From NCBI GenBank assembly GCA_007129775.1, contig SKUV01000072.1:1-6611 (forward strand): 6,611 nt of DNA, given 5' to 3'. The DNA comes from Paracoccaceae bacterium. Its GTDB lineage: Bacteria; Pseudomonadota; Alphaproteobacteria; Rhodobacterales; Rhodobacteraceae. The notes below the pieces were generated by a model, which saw nothing but the letters and a program-made list of their open reading frames with translations, was not told the origin of the DNA and searched no databases. Of this stretch, positions 6,170 through 6,611 are shown piece after piece. Positions within the stretch are counted from its first letter, which is position 1; every line of letters starts with the position of its first letter. A program made the translations under genes and the position numbers.

Positions 6170-6611
6170 GCGCGATCACCTTCAAGCCGCTGGTCGAGCG
6201 CCGCTTCATGGGGGGCGAGGGGCCGACATGGGACGACCGGCGCGGTCTGGTCTTTTTCGTGGATATGGCCGGCGCGCGGGTTCACGCGGTCTCGCTCGAC
6301 GGGCAGACATTGCACGAATACACCCCGCCGGAGCCGCCCTATTCGCTGGGCCTGTGCGAAAGCGGGCGGTTGCTGGTGTCGCTGCCGCGCCGGGTGATGA
6401 TGCTCGACCCCGAAACCGGGGTTTTCGAGAGCTTCGCCGAGGTGCCCGAAGTGCCCGACAAGGCCCGCCTGAACGACGGCAAGACCGGGCCTGACGGCGC
6501 CTTCTGGGTCGGCTCGATGGACCTGAGCGGCGAAAACCGCCCCGTGGGCCGGATGTTCCGCGTGACAGCCGACGGCGTGCGGCAGGTGGACGGCATCGAG
6601 GCGATCGTGTC
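6166..6611 (+). CDS. SMP-30/gluconolactonase-family lactonase (3' end missing)
   Basis: This is the N-terminal 148 residues of a six-bladed beta-propeller lactonase. It runs off the window, about half of the usual 290-300 residues. The family marks are GGEGPTWDD at 16-24, where Glu18 is the expected metal ligand, the following strand GLVFFVDM (27-34), and RLNDGKTGPDGAFWVGSM at 101-118, which contains the Arg and Asn used in the substrate pocket. The enzyme would hydrolyse a sugar lactone to the open acid in the cytoplasm, feeding the two dehydratase-like enzymes upstream. ATG 6166 overlaps the previous stop as ATGA. No clear Shine-Dalgarno is seen, so translation probably depends on coupling. 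The ATG at 6208 is less likely because it would leave only two residues before the GEGP metal-binding motif. The remaining metal ligands lie in the missing part, so activity cannot be confirmed here. Confidence 0.93.
   Translation, partial: MSAITFKPLVERRFMGGEGPTWDDRRGLVFFVDMAGARVHAVSLDGQTLHEYTPPEPPYSLGLCESGRLLVSLPRRVMMLDPETGVFESFAEVPEVPDKARLNDGKTGPDGAFWVGSMDLSGENRPVGRMFRVTADGVRQVDGIEAIV

Larger units (their letters stand above)
1..6611 (+). other. Operon segment: PepT-type importer plus sugar-acid catabolic enzymes
   Basis: All six genes read the same way. Junctions are a 1-base gap (896/898), 4-base ATGA overlaps at 2052, 5030 and 6166, and one 15-base gap (3795-3809). No room exists for an internal promoter outside coding sequence. 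The operon extends beyond both edges, because the first permease lacks its start and the lactonase lacks its end. A solute-binding protein gene probably lies upstream of the first permease, as is usual for this importer class; this is inferred, not seen. Confidence 0.88.

Overview
The window is high in GC, with strong G/C preference at third codon positions. Every real gene reads on the + strand. The codon use, the tight gene packing, and the mix of a peptide/nickel-type (PepT) ABC transporter with sugar-acid enzymes suggest an alphaproteobacterium, perhaps the Rhodobacterales/Roseobacter group. This placement is an impression from protein style, not the result of a search.

The layout is one continuous operon segment with almost no non-coding DNA. 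Bases 1-896 hold the 3' part of a DppB/OppB-type permease whose start lies before the window. Bases 898-2055 hold a DppC/OppC-type permease with an unusually long loop after its first membrane helix. Bases 2052-3794 hold a single protein carrying two ABC ATPase domains, a fused D-type plus F-type subunit. After a 15-base gap come two tandem, divergent enolase-superfamily proteins of the mandelate racemase/galactonate dehydratase type (3810-5033 and 5030-6169). The last gene (6166 to the window edge) is the N-terminal part of an SMP-30/gluconolactonase-family lactonase. Three junctions are 4-base ATGA stop/start overlaps, one has a 1-base gap, and only the transporter/enzyme junction has a 15-base spacer.

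The likely joint job is import of a sugar-acid-containing or oligosaccharide-like solute, followed by cytoplasmic catabolism. The lactonase would open an aldonolactone to the acid. One or both enolase-superfamily enzymes would then dehydrate the acid to a 2-keto-3-deoxy sugar acid, as in non-phosphorylated sugar oxidation routes. The exact substrate cannot be read from the sequence. The solute-binding protein, a sugar dehydrogenase, an aldolase or kinase, and a regulator would be expected outside the window.

No RNA gene, mobile element, CRISPR array or convincing promoter was found. The most interesting points are the paired, non-identical dehydratase-like enzymes with complete catalytic residues, the C-terminal tail on the first of them, the long periplasmic insert in the second permease, and a small hairpin flanked by direct repeats at the end of the transporter block.
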